Assembly (NCBI GenBank): GCA_013813905.1
Contig: JACCQX010000037.1
Span: 1 to 15,602 of the forward strand
DNA: 15,602 bases
Direction of reading: 5' to 3'
From: Chloroflexota bacterium
GTDB lineage: Bacteria; Chloroflexota; Limnocylindria; Limnocylindrales; CSP1-4
Part shown: piece by piece, positions 1 through 7,239 of the stretch
Position numbering within the stretch: the stretch's first letter is position 1
How the letters are laid out: every line of letters starts with the position of its first letter
The notes under the pieces: model-generated
Told to the model about the DNA's origin: nothing
Seen by the model: the letters and a program-made list of their open reading frames with translations, nothing else
Databases searched by the model: none
Made by a program: the position numbers and the translations under genes

Positions 1-36
1 GCGGCGCGGATGCCATCGTCCAGGGGTCGCCTGTGA
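1..36 (+). CDS. Possible C-terminal tail of an upstream gene (partial)
   Basis: Frame 1 is open from the left edge and reads ...AARMPSSRGRL before a TGA at 34-36. That stop overlaps the GTG start of the next gene at 33-35, forming a GTGA 4-base overlap. Two later junctions in this operon can be read with the same kind of overlap, so an upstream co-transcribed gene is likely. Only 11 codons are visible, so nothing can be said about its function, and the open frame could be chance in such GC-rich DNA. Confidence 0.35.
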   Translation, partial: AARMPSSRGRL

Positions 37-1634
37 GCTCTCGTCGGCGCAGGGCGGCAAGCCTCCTGTCGGGACTCGTGGCCGGGATCGTGGCGGCCCT
101 GCTGATGACCACCGCCATGCTTCTGCTGCGCACGCTCTTCGGCCTGCCCACCCCCTCCGAGCTGGTGGGCGATCGATTCGCGCCGCTGATCCCGGTCCGT
201 GATTTCGGCGGCCTCATCAGCTGGGCCGGTGGCTACAACGAGCTGAAGCAGCTGGGCGTGGCATCGGTGCTCTTGGGGCAGCTCCTGACCGGTGCTGTCG
301 GGGGCGCCGTGTACGGTTGGCTGCGCGGTCGATCGCTGCGCGAGGCGGAGGCGCGATCATGGCCGCGCCGGCCGGAGGCGCGCTTCCTGATCGGCTTCGT
401 GGCCTTCCTGTGGATCGTCGCGCTGATCGTGCTGTGGCCCGTCCTGCCCACCAACTTCGCGGGCCTCCCGCCGGGCCCGGCCATGGTCGGCACGATCCTG
501 ACGTTGCTGCTCTCCTTCGTCACCTTCGCCGTCGCCTTGGCGCTGCTGATGCGGGTGGCCCTGCCTGCTACCAGTCCCCGACCCGGCGCAGCCGGGCGCA
601 GCGGTCCTGGGTCCAGTGCCGCCCACCTCGCACGACGCGGGTTGTTGATGAGCGGGCTGGGAGTCGTGCTAGTGGCGCTCAGCGGCGGCCTGTTGCGCCG
701 CCTCTTCGATGACGCCACGTTCCCTTATGACGGCCTCCAGGTGCGCGGACCGGACATCGAGCCGATCACCCCCAACGACCGCTTCTATGTGGTCACCAAG
801 AACGTGATCGATCCGGACGTGACGCCTGGGCTGTGGGGTCTGACCGTGGACGGGCACGTGGATCGCGCGATGAGCTATTCCCTGGCAGACTTGCTGGCGC
901 TGCCCTCGATCGAGCAGGAGCAGACGCTGATGTGCATCAGCAACACGGTGTCCGGCGGGCTGATGAGCAACGCCATCTGGCGCGGCGTGCCGCTGGCCAA
1001 CGTCATCGAGGCCGCTGGTGTGCGGCCGGGGACGGTGGAGGTGCTATGTCGATCGGTGGACGGTTACAGCGACAGCTTTTCCATCGACAAGGCCCTTGAG
1101 CCGACCACGCTGTTGGCCTTCGAGATGAACGGCGTGCCGCTGCCCCGCCGTCACGGATACCCGGTGCGCCTCCTGGTGCCCGGGCTCTTCGGGGAGAAGA
1201 GCGTCAAGTGGATCACCCGGGTCGAGCTGGTGCCACGCGAGGTCGACGGCTTCTACGAGCAGCAGGGCTGGGGCCCCGACTTCACCATCCCCACGCGCTC
1301 CCGGTTCGACGGTCCGGACCTGCGCCAGCCACTGGCCGTGGGCCGACCCGTGCGCCTGCACGGGACCGCCTTCGGAGGCGACCGTGGCGTGTCCAGCGTG
1401 GAGGTCACCGTGGACGGGGGCGCAACATGGCGGCCGGCTCGCCTCGATCATCCGGGCAGCCGCCTCAGCTGGGCCCTCTGGAGCTTCGACTGGCGACCGC
1501 AGCAGACCGGCGACTTCCGCTTGGCCGTGCGGGCCACTGACCATGTGGGCATGGTGCAGACCGACCGCGGCCGCGGCGTGGTGCCTGAGGGCGCCACCGG
1601 CCACCACGTCGTCACGGCCATGGTGCGCGCTTGA
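33..1634 (+). CDS. Polytopic membrane protein with sulfite-oxidase-type molybdopterin domain
   Basis: This 533-aa protein has four hydrophobic segments (about residues 9-32, 75-97, 117-138, 150-174). A basic cytoplasmic stretch ending in ARRGLLMS (200-207) follows, and then a fifth segment (204-221). The rest (about 240-530) is a sulfite oxidase family domain. It contains TLMCISN with Cys301 at the place of the conserved molybdenum-ligand cysteine, NAIWRGVPL, SVDGYSDSF, and GYPVRLLVPGLFGEKSVKWI. A C-terminal Ig-like Moco dimerisation-type domain (about 435-530) follows. Enzymes of this family oxidise or reduce small oxyanions or sulfoxides; the substrate here is unknown. The positive-inside pattern puts the catalytic domain outside the membrane. 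The GTG start is preceded by AGGGG (22-26) and overlaps a possible upstream stop. It is the first complete gene of the operon. The fold assignment is confident; substrate and electron partner are not known. Confidence 0.9.
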   Translation: MSSRRRRAASLLSGLVAGIVAALLMTTAMLLLRTLFGLPTPSELVGDRFAPLIPVRDFGGLISWAGGYNELKQLGVASVLLGQLLTGAVGGAVYGWLRGRSLREAEARSWPRRPEARFLIGFVAFLWIVALIVLWPVLPTNFAGLPPGPAMVGTILTLLLSFVTFAVALALLMRVALPATSPRPGAAGRSGPGSSAAHLARRGLLMSGLGVVLVALSGGLLRRLFDDATFPYDGLQVRGPDIEPITPNDRFYVVTKNVIDPDVTPGLWGLTVDGHVDRAMSYSLADLLALPSIEQEQTLMCISNTVSGGLMSNAIWRGVPLANVIEAAGVRPGTVEVLCRSVDGYSDSFSIDKALEPTTLLAFEMNGVPLPRRHGYPVRLLVPGLFGEKSVKWITRVELVPREVDGFYEQQGWGPDFTIPTRSRFDGPDLRQPLAVGRPVRLHGTAFGGDRGVSSVEVTVDGGATWRPARLDHPGSRLSWALWSFDWRPQQTGDFRLAVRATDHVGMVQTDRGRGVVPEGATGHHVVTAMVRA

Positions 1635-2341
1635 GTGCGCTGCCCATCGGAGGATTCGACCGATCGCCGTCGCGCGACCCCAGCGGTATAGCCCTGTTCG
1701 AGCGCCATCCGGCCATCTACGGGTTGTGGCGGGAGCACCTGTTCCGAGACGACACGGAGCGGATCTGCGCATCGCTCTGGGGCGCCGGGCCTCCCACGCC
1801 GGGGACCACCGTGCTGGAGGTGGGTTGCGGGCCCGGGCACTACGCCCGGCGGCTGGCGGCGCGCTTCGATGGTCTGATGATGGTCGGCATCGACAGCTCA
1901 GAGGCCCAGTTGCGTCGCGCTCGCGCGGCTGCTCTGGCACGCGGCCTGAGCGGCTGTAGCTTCGAGCGTGGAGACGCCAGGGCCCTGCCGCGGCCCGACG
2001 GAAGCGTGGCGGCCGTGATCGTGTCGCGCCTGTTCACCGTGCTCCGCGAGCGCGACCAGGTGATGTCCGAGATCCATCGCGTTCTCCGGCCCGGCGGCTT
2101 CGCCTTCGTCGCCGAACCGCGATCAGCTGTGCGGACGGGAGTGGCACTCGGCCTGATGCGCCTCACGGTCCGTGCGGCAAGCCTGCTCCGACCCGCGGCG
2201 GCGGAGTCCCCCCCTCCGGGAGCGTCGAGCGTCATGGACGCGGCCGTCTTCGGGCGGCTCATGGAGGGCCAGCCGTGGGCACGAGTCCAGCGTGAGGCGG
2301 ATCGCTGGTATCAGTACGCGGTGTGCGAGAAGGAGGCGTGA
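1631..2341 (+). CDS. Class I SAM-dependent methyltransferase
   Basis: This 236-aa protein carries the Methyltransf_11 type Rossmann core. Motif I is VLEVGCGPGHYARRLA (61-76), followed by an acidic strand end MVGIDSS (84-90), GDARALP (114-120) and the post-core RVLRPGGFAFVAEPRS (150-165). It would transfer a methyl group from S-adenosylmethionine to a small molecule or lipid-linked acceptor. Nothing in the sequence fixes the acceptor. I do not see the conserved cysteine set of ArsM arsenite methyltransferases. The only start that fits is TTG at 1631, which overlaps the previous stop (TTGA), so translation is probably coupled. The gene lies between a molybdoenzyme and a sugar-nucleotide epimerase, which suggests methylation of a sugar or glycoconjugate intermediate. 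Confidence 0.85.
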   Translation: MSALPIGGFDRSPSRDPSGIALFERHPAIYGLWREHLFRDDTERICASLWGAGPPTPGTTVLEVGCGPGHYARRLAARFDGLMMVGIDSSEAQLRRARAAALARGLSGCSFERGDARALPRPDGSVAAVIVSRLFTVLRERDQVMSEIHRVLRPGGFAFVAEPRSAVRTGVALGLMRLTVRAASLLRPAAAESPPPGASSVMDAAVFGRLMEGQPWARVQREADRWYQYAVCEKEA

Positions 2342-3420
2342 TCCACCCGGGAACGTGTGAGCGAGCGTTCGTGACAGGCGGGGCCGGTTTCATCGCAGCG
2401 ACGCTCGTGGATGCGCTGCTGGCCCAGGGGACGTGCGTGACCATCTTCGACGACCTCTCGACAGCCAGCCGGGATCGTGTCGCGACACTCACCGGTCTTG
2501 CCCAGGGACCGGACGCAACCGCTGCCAAGCCCACCAGGAGCGCGGCCGGCCAGCGGCTCCACCTCGTGCGGGGCGACGTGCGCGATCTGGCGGCCCTGGA
2601 GACGGCCATGGCGGGCCACGAGTTGGTCGTGCACCTCGCGGCGCATACCGACATCGCCCGAGGTCGCGCAGACCCATGGCGCGACTTCGAGGTCAACGTG
2701 GTCGGCACCTGGAACGTCCTGGAGGCGATGCGCCGCCTTGGCCTCAGTCGCCTGATGTTCGCCTCGAGCGGCACGGTCTATGGCTACCCCGCCAGCGTCC
2801 CCACCGGCGAGTCGTATGGGCCGCTCCTGCCCGAGTCACCCTACGCCTCAGCCAAGCTGGCCGGCGAGGCACTCATCGCGGGATCCGCTGCGCTTCACGG
2901 CTGGCGGACGTTCGCCTTCCGCTTCGGGAACACGGTGGGCGAGCACTCGGATCATGGAGTGGTCCACGACATCGTGGTCAAGCTGTTGCGCGACCCGCGC
3001 TGCCTGGAGCTCCTGGGCGATGGCCGCCAGGCCAAGCCGTACGTGGCTGTAGAGGACGTGGTGGCGGCCATGTTGCTGGCGGAGGACGTCGCTCCGGCTG
3101 CGCCCCTGTCGGTGTTCAACGTGGGCACCGCGGGGACAGTGAGCGTCGCTCGGGTGGCCGAGCTCATCATCGACGCCCTCGACCTGGACGACGCTTCGGT
3201 CGAGAGGATTTACCTCGGTGGAGCCCGCGGCGGTGGCGGGTGGCCCGGTGACACGCCGCTCGTCGACCTCGACACGTCAGCGCTGCGAGCGCTGGGTTGG
3301 GCACCGCGCTACTCGGCAGAGACAGCCATCCAGAAGGCCGCGAGAGGAACGCGGGACCGGCTGCTGCGGAGCGGCGCGCCGCTGCTCACGGCGGCCGAGC
3401 GGCGCGCCGTCCCTTCGTGA
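2323..3420 (+). CDS. NAD-dependent epimerase/dehydratase (UDP-glucose 4-epimerase-like)
   Basis: This is an extended short-chain dehydrogenase/reductase of 365 aa. VTGGAGFIA (17-25) is the dinucleotide-binding loop. HLAAHTDIARG (104-114), the FASSGTVYG serine/threonine region (146-154) and YASAK (174-178, catalytic Tyr174 and Lys178) complete the active site. FRFGNTVGEHSDHGVV and KPYVAVEDV match the sugar-nucleotide-binding half. Such enzymes interconvert UDP- or GDP-sugars; galE-type 4-epimerase activity is the simplest guess but the specificity is not proven. Residues 56-77 form a longer than usual insertion before strand 4. The start is uncertain. GTG 2323 gives a 19-base overlap with the previous gene. 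GTG 2338 would give a GTGA overlap, but AGGAGG at 2331-2336 is only one base away from it. It probably supplies the donor for the glycosyltransferases downstream. Confidence 0.88.
   Translation: MREGGVIHPGTCERAFVTGGAGFIAATLVDALLAQGTCVTIFDDLSTASRDRVATLTGLAQGPDATAAKPTRSAAGQRLHLVRGDVRDLAALETAMAGHELVVHLAAHTDIARGRADPWRDFEVNVVGTWNVLEAMRRLGLSRLMFASSGTVYGYPASVPTGESYGPLLPESPYASAKLAGEALIAGSAALHGWRTFAFRFGNTVGEHSDHGVVHDIVVKLLRDPRCLELLGDGRQAKPYVAVEDVVAAMLLAEDVAPAAPLSVFNVGTAGTVSVARVAELIIDALDLDDASVERIYLGGARGGGGWPGDTPLVDLDTSALRALGWAPRYSAETAIQKAARGTRDRLLRSGAPLLTAAERRAVPS
2331..2336 (+). promoter_or_regulatory. AGGAGG Shine-Dalgarno-like site at the methyltransferase/epimerase junction
   Basis: AGGAGG lies 1 base before GTG 2338 and 2 bases before the methyltransferase stop. 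It is a perfect anti-SD match but badly spaced for either in-frame start (2323 lies before it). It may act as a re-initiation landing site for coupled translation, or be chance, because the same bases encode Glu-Lys-Glu-Ala of the upstream protein. Confidence 0.3.
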
Positions 3421-5021
3421 GGGTCTTGGAACGGAACGGGCCTGGCCTCATGTCCCGCGCCCGGGTCGACGTCGGTGGCGTGCCGGTGACCCGGCTACGA
3501 TCGGCGGCGGCGCCGATGCTGGTGGCGGCAGCGGCTGGTCTCGCATTCACGTGGCATCTGGTGCTAAGCCTTCGTCGCGCGGAAGGCCTCACCAGCGGTG
3601 CCTTCGACCAGGCGTACTTCCAGCAGCTGGTCTGGTCCCTGAGTCAGGGCCACGGCCTCCGCTCGAGCTTCAACCCTGGCGAGTTCCTCGGCCTGCACTT
3701 CTCGCCACTGCTCGCGCTGCCGGCGCTCCTCCAGCCGCTCTGGCCCGATGCTCGGCTGCTCGGCCTCCTTCAGGCAGCGGCATTGGCGGCGCTGGCCCCA
3801 GCCGCGTACCTCTTCCTGCGCGCCCTGCTCCGTCCGGCGCGAGAAGCGACGTGGCTGGCAGCCGCCCTTGCGCTGCCCATCCCGTTCTGGGCAGTGGCCC
3901 AACAGGCCACGCGTGCGTCGTTCCACACCGAGGCGCTGGCGCTGCCGCTCATCCTGGTGGCGGGCTGGGCCGGACTGACCGGCCGGACGGGCATCCTCTT
4001 CGGCGCGGCGCTCATGGCCCTTGGCGCCAAGGAGGATCAGGTCTATCCGGTGGCGGTGATGGGGCTCCTCGTGGCGGCGCGTGCCCCCGGGCCGCTCTCG
4101 AGCGCGATGCGACGCGCGGGCTTGGTCATGGCGGGCCTGGCGGCTGCCTGGGCCGTGGCCACCTTCGGCTTGCTCATGCCGGCCCTGCGCGCCGGCGCTG
4201 CCTACGATATCGATGGCTACTACGCCTGGCTGGGCGGCGGCCTGAACGTCCTGCGGGCGCCGTTCGAGCAGACCGACGCCGTGCTCGCGGCACTGACACG
4301 TCCCGAGGGCTGGCTGGTCGTGATCGGTCTGGTGCTCTCGATGGCTGCGCTGCCGCTGCTCCGACCGCGCTGGGCACTGCTGATGTTGCCACCGACCGTC
4401 GCCCATCTGCTCAGCCGTCACGAGCCACAGCCGCAGCTCCTGCTCCAGTACGGACTGCTGCTGGTCGTGCCCGCCATCGTGGCCGGAGGGCTCGGTGCGC
4501 GCCGCTTGCTGGCACTCTCCCTGCGATACCGCCGGCGGCGGGCAGTGCAAGGGCGGATAGCGTCCTCGGCGTCACGACGGATCCCACCGTCCGGAGGGCG
4601 GATAGCGCGCGCCGGGTGGCCACGGACGGGAACCGCCCTCATGGTCACGGCCTTGGTGGTCTCTGGGTTCGGGATCGCCGTCGCGCGTGGCGGCATCCCG
4701 CCCTTCTCATCGCGCGAGGAGCGCGCGTGGAACCGTCCGGCGGCGTTGACGCGACTGATCTCCGCAACAGCCATCATCCCCGCAGATGCGCCGATCGCCG
4801 CCGACTCGGGTGTCGCCGCGCCGCTCGCGAACCGGAAGCGCATCGAGGTGTTCCCGACAGCCGGTGCAGACGCCTTCGTAGTCGTCGATCGGGAGGCCTA
4901 CGTGCCAGGGCGACTGCGCTGGCGGGACCGCGCGGCATGGCTCGACGATCTGACGCGCTCTGGACGCCGACTTCTGATCGACGACGGACGCTTCCAGGTC
5001 TGGGCCCCGCTGGATGAGTAG
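3417..5021 (+). CDS. DUF2079 multi-pass membrane protein (GT-C-like)
   Basis: This predicted integral membrane protein (534 aa from GTG 3417) has about nine hydrophobic segments. Near the N-terminus it has GAFDQAYFQQLVWSLSQGHG (61-80) with Asp64-Gln65. GLHFSPLLALPALLQPLWP (92-110) and the SFHTEALALPLIL (168-180) and LGAKEDQVYPV (202-212) motifs follow. This order is characteristic of DUF2079, a family I place in the GT-C glycosyltransferase superfamily, whose members are expected to use a polyprenyl-phosphate sugar and act on the outer face of the membrane. The C-terminal 100 residues are soluble. GTG 3417 gives a GTGA overlap with the epimerase stop; ATG 3450 (residue 12) is the alternative start, and neither has a clear SD. 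The next gene encodes a polyprenyl-phosphate-sugar-synthase-like enzyme that could make its donor. Confidence 0.8.
   Translation: MRVLERNGPGLMSRARVDVGGVPVTRLRSAAAPMLVAAAAGLAFTWHLVLSLRRAEGLTSGAFDQAYFQQLVWSLSQGHGLRSSFNPGEFLGLHFSPLLALPALLQPLWPDARLLGLLQAAALAALAPAAYLFLRALLRPAREATWLAAALALPIPFWAVAQQATRASFHTEALALPLILVAGWAGLTGRTGILFGAALMALGAKEDQVYPVAVMGLLVAARAPGPLSSAMRRAGLVMAGLAAAWAVATFGLLMPALRAGAAYDIDGYYAWLGGGLNVLRAPFEQTDAVLAALTRPEGWLVVIGLVLSMAALPLLRPRWALLMLPPTVAHLLSRHEPQPQLLLQYGLLLVVPAIVAGGLGARRLLALSLRYRRRRAVQGRIASSASRRIPPSGGRIARAGWPRTGTALMVTALVVSGFGIAVARGGIPPFSSREERAWNRPAALTRLISATAIIPADAPIAADSGVAAPLANRKRIEVFPTAGADAFVVVDREAYVPGRLRWRDRAAWLDDLTRSGRRLLIDDGRFQVWAPLDE
4550..4607 (+). repeat. 13-bp direct repeat inside the DUF2079 gene
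   Basis: The 13-mer AGGGCGGATAGCG occurs at 4550-4562 and again at 4595-4607, exactly 45 bp (15 codons) apart. Both copies encode GRIA-type peptides in a basic loop (residues about 379-398) between membrane segments. This looks like a decayed in-frame duplication of a charged loop rather than a functional DNA site. Confidence 0.4.
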
Positions 5022-6459
5022 CGCGCTTCCCGCCGTGCACGGTATCGCCGCGGTCGTGCCGGTGCTCGACGAGGTGACGGCGATCGGACGCCTGGTGCGG
5101 GGGCTGCGAGGCGCGGGTGCGTGCTGCGTCTACGCCGTCGATGGCGGTTCGCGGGACGGGACTCAGCGGGCTGCCAGAGCGGCCGGGGCGCTGGTGCTGG
5201 ATGAGCCGCGGCGCGGCTATGGGCGCGCTTGCATCACCGGCGGCAAGGCAGCCGCGAGCCAATATCATGAGGCGATCGCCTTCCTCGATGGCGATGGATC
5301 GTGCGATCCGGCCGACCTGACGGCGCTCGTGGCCGGACTGGAGCATGGTGATCTGGTGCTCGGCCGGCGTTCCCCAGCGCTGACCGAGCGTGGCGCGCTT
5401 CCCTGGCATGCCAGGCTGGGCAATGCTCTGGTGACGCGCGTGCTGACAGTCCGAACCGGTCAGCGAGTGAGCGACCTGCCGCCCTTCAAGGTGGTGCGCT
5501 CGGTCGCACTGCATCGTCTCGACCCCGACCATGCCGGGTACGGATGGACGGTGCAACTCATCGCGCGCGCCCTCACCGACCCCGCGACGCGCGTCGTGGA
5601 GCGACCCGTCCGGTTCCACAAACGTGAAGGTGGGCGCAGCAAGGTCTCCGGACAGCTGACTGCGTCGCTCGCGGCGGGCCGCGCGATGCTCCGCATGGCC
5701 ATCGCCGAGTCCGGTCGGCGGCCCGTGCTTGCCCTGATGGCCAAGGCGCCGCGCGACGGTCATGCCAAGACCCGCCTGGCGGCCGAGATAGGGCAAGTCG
5801 AGACGCGGGCGCTCTGGGCGGCCTGCCTGGCCGATGGCGCCGCGTCTCTCGGAGCCGCGGCGCGCGCGCTCAGGATGCGACAGGTGGCCATCGTCCCCGA
5901 GGCACGGGACGAGGAACCGGTCAGGCGCTTGTTGGGCGATGGCTGGGAGGTGACCGTCCAAGAGCGACCGGAACTATCAGGCGGCCTGATCGACTGCTTC
6001 CTGCGAGCGTTCGATGGAGGCTCCACCAGCGCCCTCGCGGTCGGCGCGGACAGCCCCACGCTGCCGCGCGCATTCCTCACACTGGCGGTGGACACCCTGG
6101 GGCGCAGGCCGCACGGGGCCGTATTGGGCACGTGCCTGGACGGAGGGTATTACCTCGTGGGACTCCGCTGGGTGCGCCGTCGGCCACTGATGGGAGCGTG
6201 GCAACGGCGGCGCTTCGAGATCCGACTCCAGCGGGTCTTCGGAGCTGCCCGTATGGGTGGCTCAGACGCGCTCTCCACGACGCAGGTCGCGCTAGCCTCC
6301 GTCGGCTGGAAGCCTATCCTGCTGCCAGCCTGGGACGATCTGGACGTGGCTGCGGATCTAGGCGCCCTGGCGCTGAGTGTCGAGCAGCGGCGGGCCGACT
6401 TCCCGCGCCTGAGCTCCTGGTTGGAAAGGAACGCGGCCATCGTGCAGCGCCGGAGCTGA
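5014..6459 (+). CDS. Fusion of GT2 glycosyltransferase and DUF2064 (TIGR04282-like) transferase
   Basis: This 481-aa protein has two GT-A fold halves. Residues 10-230 are a family 2 transferase related to dolichyl/polyprenyl-phosphate sugar synthases. They include VVPVLDE (14-20), AVDGGSRDGT (41-50), RRGYGRACITG (66-76), FLDGDGSCDP (90-99, the DxD-like metal site) and KREGGRSKVSG (203-213). Residues 238-475 are a DUF2064 domain. They include LMAKAPRDGHAKTRLA (241-256), GADSPTLP (344-351), CLDGGYYLVGL (374-384) and AWDDLDVAADL (439-449). The first half would load a sugar onto a lipid phosphate. The second resembles nucleotidyl or glycosyl transferases found in arsenosugar and other glycoconjugate clusters, and its reaction is unknown. 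ATG 5014 overlaps the upstream stop by 8 bases. Neither half shows a membrane anchor, so the protein should be cytoplasmic. Confidence 0.88.
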   Translation: MSSALPAVHGIAAVVPVLDEVTAIGRLVRGLRGAGACCVYAVDGGSRDGTQRAARAAGALVLDEPRRGYGRACITGGKAAASQYHEAIAFLDGDGSCDPADLTALVAGLEHGDLVLGRRSPALTERGALPWHARLGNALVTRVLTVRTGQRVSDLPPFKVVRSVALHRLDPDHAGYGWTVQLIARALTDPATRVVERPVRFHKREGGRSKVSGQLTASLAAGRAMLRMAIAESGRRPVLALMAKAPRDGHAKTRLAAEIGQVETRALWAACLADGAASLGAAARALRMRQVAIVPEARDEEPVRRLLGDGWEVTVQERPELSGGLIDCFLRAFDGGSTSALAVGADSPTLPRAFLTLAVDTLGRRPHGAVLGTCLDGGYYLVGLRWVRRRPLMGAWQRRRFEIRLQRVFGAARMGGSDALSTTQVALASVGWKPILLPAWDDLDVAADLGALALSVEQRRADFPRLSSWLERNAAIVQRRS

Positions 6460-6463
6460 GGAG
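6458..6463 (+). promoter_or_regulatory. Shine-Dalgarno site for the phosphorylase-like gene
   Basis: GAGGAG lies 5 bases before GTG 6469 and overlaps the upstream TGA stop (6457-6459). It is well spaced and is the clearest ribosome binding site in the + operon, supporting the GTG start. Confidence 0.65.
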
Positions 6464-6468
6464 CAGAC

Positions 6469-7239
6469 GTGCCCACCATCCTCCTTCGGGCTGAACCAGG
6501 AGATCGGCCGCCGGACGTGCTCCTGGTCGAGGATCCGGAGGACGCTGAACGCGCCGCTTCGTTTCTGGACGGCGGACAGGGGCGCTCGAATCTCATCTCC
6601 GACCATCGCGGGTTGCCCAGCTTCAGTGGCCGGTGGTCTGGTCATCCGGTGACCATCCAGACCACCGGTCTCGGGGCGCCGGCCGTGGCCATGGTCGTGG
6701 AGGAGCTGCTGATGATCGGCGCGCGTCGGTTCGTGCGGGTCGCACCGGCCATGGCCGTAGCGCCGCGGCTGCGGCTCGGTGGAACGATCGTCGTCCTCGC
6801 TGCCTCCGCTACGGACGGCACGAGTCGGACCCTACTGGGTCGTCAGCAGGTGGCTCCGGTCGGCGACTTCGCGCTTGCCGACGCTCTGGTCCAGGCGGCT
6901 CAGGCCGCCGGTGTGGACGTGGACGTGGGCAGCGTGGCGACCGTCGATGTGTTGCCGGACGCTGTCCAGCGAGCTGAGCTGGCCGCGCACGGTGTCCTGG
7001 CCGCGGACCTCGGAACCGCGCCGCTCTTCGTGCTGGCGGCGCGGGGCGATGCTCGGAGACCGCCGGATGGAGCGCGGATCAGGGCTGCTGCCCTCCTCTG
7101 GATAGACCAGCTGGCGACGGTCGAGGGCTCAAGGCCGGACGACCCTGGGCCAGAGGGGCTTCTGCGTATCGCCCTGGACGTACTGAGCGGTCCGCAGGCC
7201 TCGGGCTGCCTATCCGCCAAGGTCGATGCCGGCCGCTGA
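6469..7239 (+). CDS. Nucleoside-phosphorylase-fold protein with altered active site
   Basis: This 256-aa protein aligns almost without gaps to uridine phosphorylases as I remember E. coli Udp. Matching segments are VEDPEDAERAASFLD (20-34), SDHRGLPSFSG (44-54), TTGLGAPAVAMVVEEL (65-80), RFVRVAPAMAV (87-97), GDFALADALVQAAQAAG (132-148) and DLGTAPLFVLAA (180-191). Canonical members cleave nucleosides with phosphate. Here the phosphate-binding Arg30 of Udp corresponds to Asp25. RIGTTG becomes RVAPAM, so the Gly and Thr are lost. The ribose-binding EME triad becomes Asp180-Leu181-Gly182. His46-Arg47 and Arg90 remain. The protein may be non-catalytic, or use a different substrate or chemistry. It is the last gene of the + operon, 9 bp after the glycosyltransferase. 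The fold is confident; any activity is open. Confidence 0.8.
   Translation: MPTILLRAEPGDRPPDVLLVEDPEDAERAASFLDGGQGRSNLISDHRGLPSFSGRWSGHPVTIQTTGLGAPAVAMVVEELLMIGARRFVRVAPAMAVAPRLRLGGTIVVLAASATDGTSRTLLGRQQVAPVGDFALADALVQAAQAAGVDVDVGSVATVDVLPDAVQRAELAAHGVLAADLGTAPLFVLAARGDARRPPDGARIRAAALLWIDQLATVEGSRPDDPGPEGLLRIALDVLSGPQASGCLSAKVDAGR

Noticed and set aside
1044..1940. 298-codon - strand open frame opposite the molybdoenzyme and methyltransferase genes
   Set aside because: There is no motif, the composition is biased, and the opposite strand holds two confident genes.
1631..2341. Arsenite methyltransferase (ArsM)
   Set aside because: The operon context tempted this call, but the protein is short and the conserved ArsM cysteine pattern is not visible.
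3297..3416. N-terminal extension of the DUF2079 frame
   Set aside because: It lies inside the well-supported epimerase gene and adds a low-complexity Arg/Ala/Gly segment.
3218..5017. 599-codon open frame on the + strand
   Set aside because: It overlaps the epimerase and DUF2079 genes in another frame. Its translation is Arg/Gly/Pro/Ala-rich with no motifs, as expected for a shadow frame in GC-rich DNA, while the other frames match known families.
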